A DNA stretch of 64,000 bases from Vesta saturnalis (taxonomy: Eukaryota > Arthropoda > Insecta > Coleoptera > Lampyridae), in contig JARFJB010000102.1 in assembly GCA_036346205.1 (NCBI GenBank), positions 1,746,001-1,810,000 on the forward strand. The letters run 5' to 3'. Shown in pieces: positions 23,545-36,022 of this stretch (position 1 is the first letter of the stretch; each line of letters begins with the position of its first letter). Position numbers and translations under genes: made by a program. A model generated the notes under the pieces. The model did not search any database and was not told the origin of the DNA. It saw only the letters and a list, made by a program, of their open reading frames with translations.

Positions 23545-25270
23545 TATTATGCCTAATCTCTTCGCGCATTAATGGAATCCATAGAGGTTTCATTTCTACA
23601 CTAGCCTAGCTTTCTGCCAGTGCGATGTGGCTGCTTTGAGTTTTCTCATCCTTTGCTATTATCTGTGTGTTATCCTATTGGATTCGGTGGTCTCCATTCC
23701 AAGTATGTTCGGCAACTGTTAACATTTCTGTGTCGACTACGCGATTGTTGTTTTAGTGTGCCTGAGTTCTCACTTTGAGTGGTCTACTGCTCTCCTATGT
23801 ACGATGTGCCGCATTCGCATTGTAGGTTGTGTACACAATTCTTGGAATTCTGGTATTCATCGTGTGATTTGGTTTTGGTTAGTATTTCCCTACGCGTTCT
23901 TGTCGATTTGAAGGCATTTCGTATCTTGAAATTGCTGCCTATCATTCGTATTTTCGCCGAGGTGCATGATATACATAATACTACCGCTTCTGTTTCGGAT
24001 GCCCTTTCTCTGTTTAGGTTAGACGTTAGATCGGGGTAGCCATTTTCTTTAAGAGTTTTAGCGATATTTTCTTTTTCTTTTTTCAGGTCTTCTTGTGCCG
24101 AGCATATTGCTTCAGCTCTATCGTACAAGCATCTTACCACGCTTACCTTCACACTTTTGTGGTGATTGGAGTGGTAGTGTAGGTACCTCTTCATGTAAGT
24201 GGGTTCCCGCTTGTCGTAAAAGTGTTATTCATGTTCACGGTACACCCAGGAATGGTAGTTTTTGTTCCGACTGCCAATTGTGAATTTTATGGAGAGTGCG
24301 TGGGTATTTAGATAATTAAAGAATTCATCCAGCTGATGTTTGCCGTGTTCCTAAACTACGAAAGTATCGTCCACGTATCTTAGCCACATGGTTTTTCCTT
24401 GAATTCGGATATCGCTTGGTTTTCAAGGTCTTCCATGGATATATCCCTCATTATGGGTATTAGTGGGGAACCCAATGTTATCCCAAACTCTTGTTGGTAG
24501 AATTTGTCTTCTGCTTGAAAGTAGAGTATGTTTCATCCTTTTCCAGTGTGTCCCCTATAATAGCGCATTTGTGAATAGGCTCACGATGTCGAAGCTTACT
24601 TGTATTTCTTCGTGGTTGGATTGAAAGTTTCTAATAGTTTCCACAATGTGCTGCGAATTCTTGACCATAAACTCAGTTTAAGGGTGTGATGATGCCTAGA
24701 AGATAGTGTGCTAATGGATGACAAGGAGAATTTCTCGAGCTCACAATTGGTCGCAGAGGAATTTCTTTCTTGTGGATCTTTGGTAGCCGTTACAGGTTTG
24801 CTGTAGTGTGGGGTGCGTTTAGTTCTCTGGTAATCGGAGAATTCCCCCTTACGTTTTGTAAGCGTCTGGTAAATTCGTCTTTTGATTGATGGTGTCCTTT
24901 GTCTGTCGGGAGAATTTTGATCGATGGGCCATTCTTAAGGGTAATGACCGCAATACTTTCTAGGTTGGAGAGGTTAGGTTTAGTTCCCCATAATGAATCT
25001 AGGATTCTTCGGTTTTTTCAAGATCTAATTCCATAGCTGTTTCTTCAGCTGCGGTTATTAAATATACTTTCGGAATATACCTCGGTGTTACCGTACAGTT
25101 AATCCTTTGCCCTGAAGCTTCATTTTGTTTTCGTTAAACTGTCGTTTAGAGATGTTTATGACAGTATTTTTGCGATTGGTATTGATTAGTTCTTTCTTCT
25201 CCTTCACTAGCTTTTCTAGTTTCTTCTGCTGAACTTCCGTTTGCTTTATCTTGGTCTTTGAACATTCGCT
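23545..25270 (-). pseudogene. PLE-5: Penelope-like RT-endonuclease of a second lineage
   Basis: The most complete PLE reading region here, on the minus strand. N-terminus: KLEKLVKEKKELINTNRKN and INISKRQFNENKMKLQGKGL (25100-25240), matching the usual leader before the RT. RT blocks: IHKKEIPLRPIVS (about 24760), GITLGSPLIPIMRDI (about 24470), LRYVDDTFVV (about 24360). Linker: RYLHYHSNHHKSVK (about 24150-24190). Endonuclease: CVHNLQCECGTSYIGE (23787-23835), then a C-terminal WIPLM (about 23570). Frame breaks are frequent. Its sequence is well diverged from PLE-1 to PLE-4, so it is a separate lineage. No hammerhead-like core noticed beside it. Confidence 0.8.
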
Positions 25271-25439
25271 ATATATAATTGTCAATATAATACAATTTGG
25301 ACAGAACAGCTTACCCTTGGTCAAGAAAAAATTCAATGATAATACAATGTCGACTAAACGATTTGAATGATAAAAACATGAGTTACACATATGCACGCTC
25401 AAGTTCTGTTGTTTTATGGAATAGTCCTGCACCTACTAA

Positions 25440-26410
25440 AGACACATAAGTCACCGATGACTTTTATGCGCCAGGACCAAGTACTAGTATTACATTGAAA
25501 CTAAGTACTAATATTACATTGAGTAGTCCAGCACCTGTTGAAGACACACAAGCCAATGATGACTCATTAAATGTGTCTATTTCCGCAGGTATAGCATCTC
25601 TAAGCAATGTATTGTTAAGTTAAATATTATTTCAAACTAATGATTTTCTACTGTAATTCTTATTGCCAACCTATATTCAGAGAGACTTCAATTGTAGCAA
25701 AAGCATTGCTGAAGCTCCTTTTGATTTTCGTTTTCCTTTTTAGTTCTTATTAACCTTATCAATAACTTATTGTAACTTTAACAGTTGATCACGCTTAACT
25801 GCTTTTTTGTTGAAATCTTTGTCACTATGGTTTTGACACTTCAGCGGCTTTTTACAACTGGAAAAATGTAGCTGATTGCAAGTCCAGTCCAGCGCTAGTT
25901 TCGATCGCTCGCCTGTAGTGCTACTGGAATAATGTGAATCGGGCATTAAGATATCTTGCTCAGACAATAGATCACTTAAACTTGTTTTAAGTGTGAAATG
26001 TATTGAATACGCTGTTTTAGAAAATCTTTTCAAAATTTAAATTTTCTTTATTAGTAAATTAAAAATTCCGGCTCTATTAAAAGTTACAATTGAAGCAATC
26101 AATAGCGTCGCAGGTTTTGACCAATCCTGCGCTGATCATATGTTATTGTTTACAAATAGTCGGTCACCTACAATGTGAATATGTACCATGTTTCATGTTA
26201 TTTTAAGTTAGTGCAAGCCATTTTTTTTGTAGTGGTATTCCCATTTGTCAAAATGACAAGAAGCCAATTTCACGTCATCCTGTCAAAAATAATCTTGCTG
26301 TATTGCCCACTTAAGTAACGCATATGATGATTAAGTCTCAAATGCGGAAGTCATTCTCAAAGATTTTAAGGTGATCGTTATGATGTCGGATATATTTCAA
26401 GTACGTAAGA
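25440..26410. other. Unassigned
   Basis: A Ser/Thr/Pro-rich open stretch at about 25440-25620 on the plus strand could be an old transposon coding piece, but there is no domain I can name. The rest shows nothing. Confidence 0.3.
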
Positions 26411-26417
26411 ACCTTTT

Positions 26418-27412
26418 GTGCGCGCATTAAGTATGTATTTGGTTTTAGGTTTCACAGCGAATTATCCAAAAAATCTTTACGGCAAAACCCTTTTGAGTTC
26501 TGGGTTTCACCTTTTGGAAAAATCTACAATAACTAATTTCACAATTTATTCGAAAAATGAATATTTTACTTTGGACAAATTGTATCATCACGTTAAAACA
26601 GATTTCGATTTTGATGGGGGTCGAACGGCATTATTTAGGATGTTGAAATCAGTGGCTTACAGCCAAAATTAAGTTTTGAAAAATTTCTGCAATTGCAGAG
26701 TTCAGGCCAAGATGTCATATTTGATTAAACCAAACGTGGATTTATCAAAATCGTTCTAATAGGTTTTCACTGTTGGGTGCACGATTCTGACACCACAATT
26801 AATCCATCCAAAGTAGTGAAGAAAAAAGGTATACCATTTTGTACGCGGAGTGTAATTTGTGGATTCGGTAAACTGCGACTATGTATTCAAAATTAGGTGA
26901 GTAAACAGATGATTCCTGTGCTGTCCAAACTACCGGGAAATGTGTGGTGATTATGGATAACGCATTCGTTGCAGTTACACAACCCACTCTCATTTTCTAG
27001 TAAGAAAGATCATCTGCAGGAGTGGTTGGTTATGGGACCGGAATTGAGGGCAAAATTGCAAAAAAGCAACTGTGGAACAAAATTCAACCTCGGAGGGAAA
27101 CATTGTCTAGTTGATAATATTGCTTTCAAGGGAAAGCTGTGTAATCGGTTTAAATTTCCAAAATTTCACTATGTTAGTTCCTTACTATTGTCAATATAAC
27201 CCTAATGAAATGGAATGTGGCTTGAGGCTTTATCCAAATATTCTCCTACAATGTGGCAAAATTTTTGATTATTTCAAATGATTGGGAGAAACATGGGAAA
27301 TTTTTCGATTGAAAGTATCCCACCTGTTATCATAGCAGTAGGAAAATCTGAATCAGATTCAGATGGTGATATGGATTCAGATTCTTCTGAAGATATAATG
27401 CAGTTGCAATAA
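26418..27412 (+). pseudogene. IS630/Tc1-type (DDE) transposase relic
   Basis: Decayed transposase fragments occur in order. FTLDKLYHHVKTDFDFDGG followed by ALFRMLKSV (26566-26655) resembles the helix-turn-helix region before the catalytic core. LPGNVWWIMDNAF (about 26925-26965) holds the second catalytic Asp (MDNA), LSFSSKKDHLQEWL (26985-27027) matches the insert that follows it, and PYYCQYNPNEME (about 27180-27215) matches the PPYHC.YNPIE box with the terminal Glu. The acidic Ser/Asp-rich tail (ESDSDGDMDSDSSED, about 27350-27395) is common in this insect family. Many stops; ends not located. Confidence 0.65.
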
Positions 27413-27414
27413 GA

Positions 27415-29210
27415 CCCCACTGTTTGGTTTCAAAATATAAAAAGATACATTTACATATTTGTTTTCGTCACACCTTGTCCGTGGATAGGAAAGCAACAAT
27501 CGACTAAAATGGATACATTTCTGGTTATTTACTTTCATGTGTACGTATCAATCAAGAAAAGAACGACGCAGTAAATTTCATTACTGCGCTAGATACATAC
27601 TGATGTTCTGGTTACCTATTGACTTTACGACCGAAGAACTAAGTTTTCACATAAACATACGTCTACATTACCTTTAAGGGGGAAGAAAAGAAAGAGAAAA
27701 ATTCAGTAGGTAATCTTTATCACAAAAGCAAGTTTTCACGTTGGATTACTTATGAAATTTCGCTCTATTTCCTGTGTATTTTTCCCGTTTTGTATTTTGG
27801 AAGAGTGAAAAAAGGAGAAGGCAGTATTTACGTAGCCAAAACGTCATATTGTATTAGATAAGACACGATTTTGTCATTTATAACCAATGTAAGAATTTAC
27901 AATTTCCGTTTTATGTAGATAGACGTTCAAGGCGTGAAGACTAAAATTTACTTTTTTTTAAATACAAAGTCTAAATTGCGTGAAAAAGTATATTGCAACG
28001 TTGCATTAGTTTCGCAAAAAAAATATAACCTACAATTTTAAAAAGTCAAGCTACGGTAGTAACTTTTTGTTTTTTTTTACAGTGCTACCACACGCTCCCT
28101 AGATTTCCATTCCTGCTTTAGCGCAAAATAAGATGGAACAGAGTACAGTATAGTTTACTTATTAAAACCAAAGAAAAGTAGTTTTGTTCATTATTCTTAT
28201 TACAAGTGAGAATAAAAAATATAAGCAATAAAAAACGTATTATTCTGTATTACTTTTTGAGTGTTTCGTATTGGTAGCTCAAAGTTACGATTGAAACGAC
28301 ACTGCCATTAGTATAAAGCAAAAATTACAACGTAACTTTTTTAAATTGTAAATAAAACACAAATTATTCTGTTTCTGACGTACATTTAACGTGGTTTGTG
28401 TGAATACACCTACTGCTAAGAGTGCCTTAAGTTTTTATATTGTACATGCATTATGGTGGCGGCGGCGCAATAACTATTAACGTATTAAGAAAAAGTCTTT
28501 TAAGATAAGATGTTAAGTTTGTAGATTGCAGAATCCACATCAAGAGCGGGATCTGGCATCATTAATTTCTAAGAACTATTACACTGTACCTCAATATTTT
28601 TAAATATTTTTTGCGTGATGCCTTCCCTTCCAATTCCTACAAATTCTAATTTTATTTTTATTTAACATAATTAATTAACAAGAAAGTGTTACATGCTACT
28701 CAAGTCTAGATACTCCCTCAGATTAAATACGTAATAACTCACTTTAAATAACAACATAAATATTTTGCTTTAGTAAAATGAGAGGTGAGTGTAATTATTT
28801 GTGATGAAGGGTGTGTTAGTAAATTCCAGTCTGAACACCACTAAATTTAGGTGATGTTACCGAACTATTCGTGGCCTAGTCTTGTCGGAATGTATTGGTT
28901 CACATTACTCTCGCATACGTTTGTTGACAAACGGAACTAACTTTGAAATATTACACGAGTCGGGCCAAAAAAAAAAGGGATAACAAGAAATTCATTTCCT
29001 TTTTTCTAACGAAATGTGTTATATATAAGATGAGTAATGTTATTGTGTAATATTTTTATACTACGCAAATCGTTGAAATGGTTTAATCAACAACATAGCA
29101 CGTGCAGTTCACACTGTTGTGTTATCTCAAGTTTCATATTTTTATGGAAAGTATATTGGAAATAAATAAAATTGTCATTCACTATTTATAATAAATTTCG
29201 GTACTGAAAA
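27415..29210. other. Unassigned AT-rich DNA
   Basis: About 1.8 kb with no recognisable domain, tandem repeat or inverted ends. Confidence 0.4.
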
Positions 29211-29214
29211 ATAC

Positions 29215-29705
29215 AAGGGCGTTCCTAAGGTACCTGCCGCCCGTGTGCGAAAATAATTTTCCCCTTCTGATTCACCATAATTTTCTTGAAATAATTTTAC
29301 CTTAAATAAAACAGGAAACGTGAAAAATAAGTCAGCAGGAACTTATAAATTAACATAAATAGATATTTATATTTATTAATGGATACACACTAAGTTGGAA
29401 TAAACTGATGATAAATTAACGTGAATAGACATTTATACTAATTTATACTAATTAATGATTATATTTATTAATACATTCATATTATCAAAAATTTAAATAA
29501 ATTTTGCTCTGCTTGCTTTTTTTAAAGCAAATTCGGAAATAATATCGGATACATTTATATCTTCCGAAATTTATTTATTATTTTAAGTTTCGAAAAGCCC
29601 CTCTCGCTGTTAGCAACTATCACCGGTAATGTTAAATAGATTCTTATAGCAATTTATAAATTTGGAAACAGATAGATAAGGTTATTCCTAGATATTGAAT
29701 AATGT
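29215..29705 (-). pseudogene. hAT-A relic, C-terminal part (split by piggyBac-1)
   Basis: On the minus strand about 29640-29500 reads as a decayed hAT dimerisation domain: TLPVIVANSERGFSKLK-like, then INVSDIISEFALKKASRAKF. The order (SERSFS..LK, then ...FA.KKAR) is that of ZMYM1-like hAT transposases. Its N-terminal continuation is at 40747-40990, so the two halves were adjacent before piggyBac-1 inserted at TTAA. The GC-richer tract near 29215-29260 may be its terminal region. Heavily mutated, and the oldest layer of the nest. Confidence 0.6.
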
Positions 29706-30826
29706 TTAACCTTCCTACTATCCTGTACTGAACAACATCCGTTGTCTATGGGTCCGCGCGGACCCGGTGCTTAATATTATTCATATTACAAGCTATTATT
29801 ACTACGGAATATTTCTATAAATTTAGGAAATATATAATTCAACAATGAAATAAGTAAAACAACTATGCTAAAGGTATATAAATCTATTTTGTTTACATAA
29901 CATTGCATGTGATCATTTAGAATAAATATTATTATTCAAGCAAAATGTATTTACATGATCAGGACAAAGAAAACCATTACATGCTTGACATTTTGTACGG
30001 GATTTTTTCTATCCACAGTCCTTACATCGTGGAATGTTATTGGTCATTCGAACATTTCGACACTTTTGCGTTAAATTAAATTATTTCCCAATTCCTTGAG
30101 AAAGAGGCGTCTTTTATATAATTTATTTGCATTATATTGGGGATTTATATACATGTACACTACATATGCATTCTCTCTTTCTCTCTATTCAACGTCCATT
30201 GTCCATAGGTGGATATAAGCCTCCTCCATTTCCCTCCATTTGCTTCTATCCTGTGCCACGTTCATCCATCCCCTTCCTGCCACCTTCCTGATGTCATCGT
30301 ACCATCTTAGCATGGGCCTTCCTGGGTTTCGCTTTTCTCCCCATGGTTTCCATTATGTCGTTTTTCTGGCCCATTTTTCCTTCTCCATCCTCGCTATGTG
30401 ACAGGCCCATCTCCATTTTGCTTGTATTATTTTGTTTTTGACATCTTCCATTTTCGTTCTTTCTCTAATCCATTTTATCAGCTTCTTATCTGTCAGTTTT
30501 ATGTTGAGAATTGCTCTTTCCATGTGTCGTTGGGTGGTTTGCATCTTTCTCATGGTCTTCTTTGTTATTGCCCATGTTTCAACTCCGTATATTAGAACCG
30601 GTATTACACATTGGTTTAGTAGTTTTATCTTCATGTGTATTTTAAATCTTTTTTCTTTACTCTCTAATATGTGTTTCAATCTTCCATAAGCTGTTCAAGC
30701 GAGTCTAATGCGTCTATTTATATCTACCATTTGCATGTTTCCATCTACTCGTAGGTTTTGTCTCTGTTTCTGAATGTAGTTTCACAGTGCTTGTTGCTTC
30801 CTTGTAAATATTCTCAATAAGTTCTA

Positions 30827-32273
30827 CAGGGTTCCCCATATTAGACTATACAATTTAAAAGTCGAATAAAAACTTTCTAATCAAAGTAAATTAACTTTTT
30901 AATGGACTAATATGTAGCTTATTCTTTGGGATTTATGACTAAAGTAAATAACAATTCAAGTTTTAAAGATCATGTCTTCCAAATGCCCTCCTTCGACTTC
31001 AATGCATTTTTGAATTCTAAGTTCAAAATGTATCATCACTCGGCGAAGCAAATCTCCATTTATTCCTGCAATTTCATTTCAAATCTGCTCCTTCAGCTCC
31101 GGAATTGTTGGGACGACTTGCAAAAACTTTTTGCTTTAGGTATCCCCAGAGAAAAATCGGGGCCGTTAAATCGGAGATCTCGAGCCAATTCAAATTTCCA
31201 AATCGGGAAATTATACAGCCGTCAAAAAATCTCGCAAAATTCTCATAGTGTTTCTGGCTGTGTGAGCCGTTGCTCCATCTTGCTGGAATAATATGGCGCC
31301 ATTTAGTCCTCGTCTAATTAGTTCTGGGATAAGAAACGTTTGCAACATGTTTATGTAGCGTTCGGAATTAACTGTAACAGAACGGTTATTTTCATCCTCA
31401 AAAAATAAGGACCGATAATTCCAAATGATGCTACACCGCACCAAACAACGACTTTTGGACTGTGGAGGTTTTTGGTAAACAGTTCGTGAGGATTTTCTTC
31501 TCCCAGTATCTAAAGTTTTGCTTGTTAACAACACCGTCCAAATGAAAATTTGCTTCGTCGCTCATTAGCAAATTATGAATTTCTCCACGATGCTGATGTA
31601 AAATTCTTCACAAAATGTCACCCTCGCTCCTTTGTCTAGATCACTGAGGTTATGCGCCATTTGATATTTATAGGGTAAAATTTTATATCTTTATGCAGAA
31701 TTCTGTGGAGACTTCCCTTAGATATTCCTAGGGCAAGTGATTGCCGATTAGCCGATCTCTTAGGATTTCTTGTAAAGGCATCTCTCACTCGTTCAATATT
31801 TTCAGGCGTACGCACCGTTCTTCGACGTCCAGGTTTTTTAATGTTTTGCACAGAGCCATTTTCACGCCAATGACGAACCCACGCCGCAATTGTAAAGCGT
31901 GTTGGTGCATCGCCCCTATTATTGTTTCCAAACTGCCGTCGAAAAAGGCACGCCGAACTTCTTCAAATGAACCAGTTGTAATGTAGACTTCCACAGAAAA
32001 CACACGCTCTTGAATCGAATAATTCATAATGCAATGAAAATTGTTAAACTGGAGCAATTATATCGTTTGCGTATAACGCATATTTGACAGAAACACTTAA
32101 GTCGTTGTTTATAGACAGGCGCCTCCTTGATCTTTAAAACTTGAATTGTTATTTACTTTAGTCATAAATCCCACAGAATAAGCTACATATTAGTCCATTA
32201 AAAAGTTAATTTACTTTGATTAGAAAGTTTTTATTCGACTATTAAATTGTATAGTCTAATATGGGGAACCCTG
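30827..32273 (-). mobile_element. Mariner-2 nested in LINE-C
   Basis: The termini are CAGGGTTCCCCATATTAGAC at 30827 and its inverse ending at 32273, with TA on both sides (30825-30826, 32274-32275). Terminal inverted repeats of about 145 bp (30827-30973 and 32127-32273) are nearly identical, implying a fairly recent insertion. Length 1,447 bp. Confidence 0.92.
30956..32024 (-). pseudogene. Mariner-2 transposase, defective
   Basis: Minus-strand transposase of an insect mariner-like family. N-terminus: MNYSIQERVFSVEVY with helix-turn-helix repeats; GRRRTVRTPENIERV (about 31820) starts the second DNA-binding part. Catalytic core: SDEANFHLDG (about 31550, first Asp), FQQDGATAHTARNT (about 31270, second Asp). 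At the third site the block reads SDLTAPIFLWG (about 31150) where relatives have PDFFLWG, so the catalytic Asp is lost by a one-codon deletion. It ends GGHLEDMIFKT with TGA at 30956-30958, inside the inverted repeat. At least three frame breaks, one in a T run near 31215. Confidence 0.8.
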
Positions 32274-34327
32274 TATATATCTGGAGTCGACTCTGCTGTT
32301 TTGTAATGAATTTATAATTGCCCATATTTCTATCGAGTCGAATGCCTTGCTGTGATCTATAAAAGCCAGATATATGGCTTTTTTGTATTCTGTTGTTTTC
32401 TCGATGATGCTTCGTAGTGATTGTATGTGATCCAGAGTGCTGTATCTTTTCCTAAACCGTGCTTGTTCGGTGTTTTGATATTGTTCGATTTTGTTTGTTA
32501 TTCTTACAGTTATTATTTTCATCAGCAACTTATATACTTGACATAAAAGACTTATTGGCCTATAGTTTCCTAAATCTGACTTATCTCCATTCTTATGTAA
32601 CAACACAATTACGGCATTGTTCCACTTCTGTGGTATTTTCCGTTCTTCCAGACATTTATTTAGAAGTATCCTTAGGTTTTTTAATAGATGTTCTCCTCTG
32701 TATTTTATAAGTTCCGGAATTATTCCATCTTCTCCTGGAGCTCTGCTTAGTTTTATTTCCTTAATTGCGTTTTTTATTTCGTCTGTTTCAATTTTCGGTA
32801 TTTCTTCTGATCCGATGTTAAGAATGTGTCTTCTTTTTATTTTATCTGGTTTTTTCATCTTGGTGTTGTATAACTTTTGATAGTAGTTTTGCGTTGTTTG
32901 AATGATTTATTTTCTATCATACGTTATTGTGTCGTCTTCTTTTTTCAGATGGTTAATAATGTTGATATCAGTGTTTGTTTTTCTTCGCAGCACTTTTAGG
33001 CTTTCGTTTTCTTCGATTGTTTTCTCTATTAAATCCTCTGTATTTCTTCTGATATCTTCTTTTATTTTGTTTCGTACAGTTTTGTTTAGTTCCGTGTATT
33101 CTACCGTTCCTCGTTTACCTTGGCTTGCTAATTCTTGTCTTTTTACTATTAGCTGCCTTGTTTCGTTCCTGATATATTTTACGTTTTTTGTTTTCTGTTG
33201 TTTAGCTATTTCCTTTCCTGCTTGTAATATTGCATTCGTCATCTTTTTATTTATTTGTTCTATTGTGTCTTGCTTTCTAATTTTGCTGTACCAGAGGTTT
33301 TTCCCCAATTCTGTTCTGTATTCATTAGTTTTTTCTTTAAGAAGTTCTCTATCTATTTCTTGTTTATTTTTCTTTATTAATTTTATTCGTTAATTTTTTT
33401 TGTATTTATTCTTATATTTCCTCTTACTTAATGCATATGTTTCCTTTTAAGAGGAAATATAAGAGGAAACATATGCATTAATTGCTGCCAAATCTAGGAT
33501 ATTATAAAACAAACAAATAGGCCACCTTCTAGTTCCCCTTTTGCATGTATAAGCTGATGCTAATTTATGCCTGGCTTCTTGTACTCCTGAGAAAACACCT
33601 TCTCGTCAAGATGCATTGAAGACAAGAGTAACACGGCTTTAGCTCTTTTGGTAGTATATGAAACCAAGGTCATATTTTTTTTGAAATTCAAAAATAGATG
33701 AACAGATTGTTCTGTTCTTATTCGGTTGAAACTCAATAGGGATGAATGTCTTATTTTTTCATAATGTGCCAATCAGTGTTAACTTACGTTTTAGTAATTC
33801 GGCGGCTAAATGATAATCTGTAAAAAAATTGTCGGTCGTGATGTTTCGACCAGAATTTTCAATGTCTTTTACAAGTCGCAAAACTACATTTCTGCCCTGC
33901 TTTGTTTCTCGAGGTTGATTTTCCGCTTTCCCTGTATACACTTCAGCACAATACGCATAAGCAGTTTTGACATCAGACAAAAGCCATAATTTGATTCCAC
34001 GTGGTTTTGTTGGAATGTATTGTTTGAATGGGCATCTACCTCGAAATGGTACTAACTGTTCGTCGACAGTAAGATTTTCGTATGGTACGAACGTCTTAGG
34101 AAGCTGGCCGACAAATAAATCAAAAAAGCTTCTAATTGGTGCTAACTTGTCATATCTCCGACGAACAGACCTATCTTCTTTATTATCAAATCTCAAAAAC
34201 CGACTTATGTTACAAAACCTCTTGAGAGACATTGTAGCTCTGAATATAGGCCTACCATCAGAATCACTCCAAAGTTCCTGTAGAGATTCTCCAGCTCCTT
34301 TATGTACACCAGCCAGAGGTAATAAAC

Positions 34328-34384
34328 CTTCAGTAGAAACGTATAGGTGTATCTTATGTCATCATTTTACAATTTTGTGCTTAC
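34328..34384 (-). other. Inferred intron 2 of piggyBac-1 transposase (57 bp)
   Basis: Minus-strand boundaries TTTTATAG|GTAAGCAC and TTTCTACTGAAG|GTTTATT. Splicing joins EAFIG to LLPLAGVHK, a conserved piggyBac block, and removes two stops. Confidence 0.65.
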
Positions 34385-34596
34385 CTATAAAAGCCTCTAA
34401 CTCTTCCAGTGAAATTTCTTTTATTTTTACCCCTTTTTCAGAATATACACGGCTACGTTCCCTGTTGGTTTCTAATAAAAGTAAATTGATCATTTGGTCG
34501 GTAAGAAATAATCTCATTGTCGATACTGGTGTGTCATAAGTGCGTTGGATAGCATATCTTGTGGGACCTGATGTCGTATTTAGTACATTGACAGAC

Positions 34597-34677
34597 CTAG
34601 AAAGTGCCAGAAATTAAAAGCGTTAGTAATTTTATACTAAATCAGTAGAAAATCAGTTCCTATGTATATCCATTTAC
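34597..34677 (-). other. Inferred intron 1 of piggyBac-1 transposase (81 bp)
   Basis: Minus-strand boundaries TTAG|GTAAATGG and GGCACTTTCTAG|GTCTG. Splicing joins QSRVR to SVNVLNTTSGP in frame and removes a stop. Inferred only from the frame and the GT-AG ends. Confidence 0.65.
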
Positions 34678-36022
34678 CTAACACGCGACTGCGGCGGTGG
34701 ACTTTTGTACCAAACAGTTCCATCGCGTGCAGTATATTGCAAATTTTCGGTAGTCACATTATCTGTTTCCATTTCATTTTTCGACACTTCGTCTTCAACA
34801 GTGTCTGCCGTAAATACGTTATCTTCTTCTTCAGATATTTCTTCTTCAACAACAAATTCTTCATCACTATCATTCAGTTCCAAATTTCTCATATCATCAT
34901 CACTTTCAATATTCTCTTCTAAAAGTTTTAGTAATTCGTCATCTGTAAGTCCTTTTCTGTACGTCATTTTATGTGCAAAATCTCTATGTTTTATCTTATC
35001 TTATATCTGTATTACACTTATAAATTATAAATACACTTTGTTTATTTCACAGTAACACTATATAATCCACAATATCACTTATTGAAATTAGTCAGACACA
35101 ATTCACAACATCACCGGCTACTGATTGAAGACATAACATCCGTTAACGGAAATAACGCATGCAACAATGCGTCTCGTCAAGTCTCGTAAATCTAATAGGT
35201 CGTGGTAAAAACACATGATGGGTACAAGCGTACCCAGAAACAATGAATGTGTTTCTCTTAATTTAAACAACTGTCATTATTATTTTTTTAGAAATAAAAC
35301 CGCTAATATGTGTATAAATATCAACTTGAGGATAACATAGAAACATTACATTATAACATCAGTTATAACAATTATACAATAATTTAAATCTGGCAAATGG
35401 GTCCAGGCAGTGCCGGATTTACCACTAGGCCGACTAGGCCGCGGCCTAGAGCCGTAAGCAAAAGGGGGCCGCAGCGTTTTGTAAAAAAAAAACATTTTTT
35501 TAGTAAAAAAAATTGAATTTTTATTTTCTAAAATTAATAATTACCGCAACTGTAAATCGAATACATTACTTTTGTATATAAACAATACAATCTAATTAAA
35601 ATAACCAACGTACATATCAAAAATAAATATTAACGCTTGCCAGGGTATAGGAGGCTACACTACAGAGTGCAGATGGGGTTGTGGAAAGTTTTAGGAAAGT
35701 GATGTAACGATGTAACCCGCACTGGCAAACAGCGCGCTGGACGGTCGCCGTGTGTTGAGTCACTTCCATCCCCGCTCCCCCTCCATGGCTCCATGCCGCC
35801 ATCGTCTCCACTCTTATATCTTGTTTACATTATTTTGAGAGTGTCAGTGTCAGTATAGTATAGGTTTGCAAGTGGCAAGTGCACTACTTCTTGCTAGAAA
35901 TTTTTTCTCGTATTTTATACGATTTCTGAATGATAACAGTTTTGTTTACAGATTGTGATTAATATTGTGGACTCAATGAACTCATATTTTACAGGTAACA
36001 CTTAACACTTTTTGCTCCGACA

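Larger units (their letters stand above)
30173..33468 (-). pseudogene. LINE-C: non-LTR retrotransposon, 5'-truncated, split by mariner-2
   Basis: Flanked by the 11-bp duplication ACATATGCATT (30162-30172, 33469-33479). On the minus strand a Lys-rich region between endonuclease and RT (33308-32907) leads to RT blocks APGEDGIIPELIKY (about 32735), GNYRPISLLCQVYKLL (about 32560) and AFIDHSKAFDSIE (motif A, about 32350). Mariner-2 then interrupts. Beyond it the copy lacks RT motifs B and C (internal deletion near 30740) and continues with VIPVLIYGVETWAITKK (about 30600), KWRWACHIARME (about 30400) and WREMEEAYIHLWTMDVE (about 30200), the usual end of this insect endonuclease-RT group (RTE-like, tentative). 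1,847 bp without mariner-2. Confidence 0.85.
29940..34967 (-). pseudogene. piggyBac-1 transposase, split by LINE-C
   Basis: The minus-strand gene starts at ATG 34967 with an acidic N-terminus (runs of Glu/Asp), as is usual in piggyBac proteins. Two small introns are inferred (34597-34677, 34328-34384). The core follows: NLTVDEQLVPFRGRCPF (about 34040; first catalytic Asp), NSGRNITTDNFFT (about 33810; second Asp). The third position reads KPGIN (about 33565), Asn where Asp is expected. A TGA lies at about 33760 (GTL-stop-KNK), then a frameshift. LINE-C interrupts at INAYV; the gene resumes at 30161 and ends with a Cys-rich domain (RCKDCG, TKCQACNGFLCPDH; about 30020-29945). Not functional. Confidence 0.85.

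Noticed and set aside
34674..34967. Acidic open frame as a separate gene
   Set aside because: It is the N-terminal exon of the piggyBac-1 transposase.
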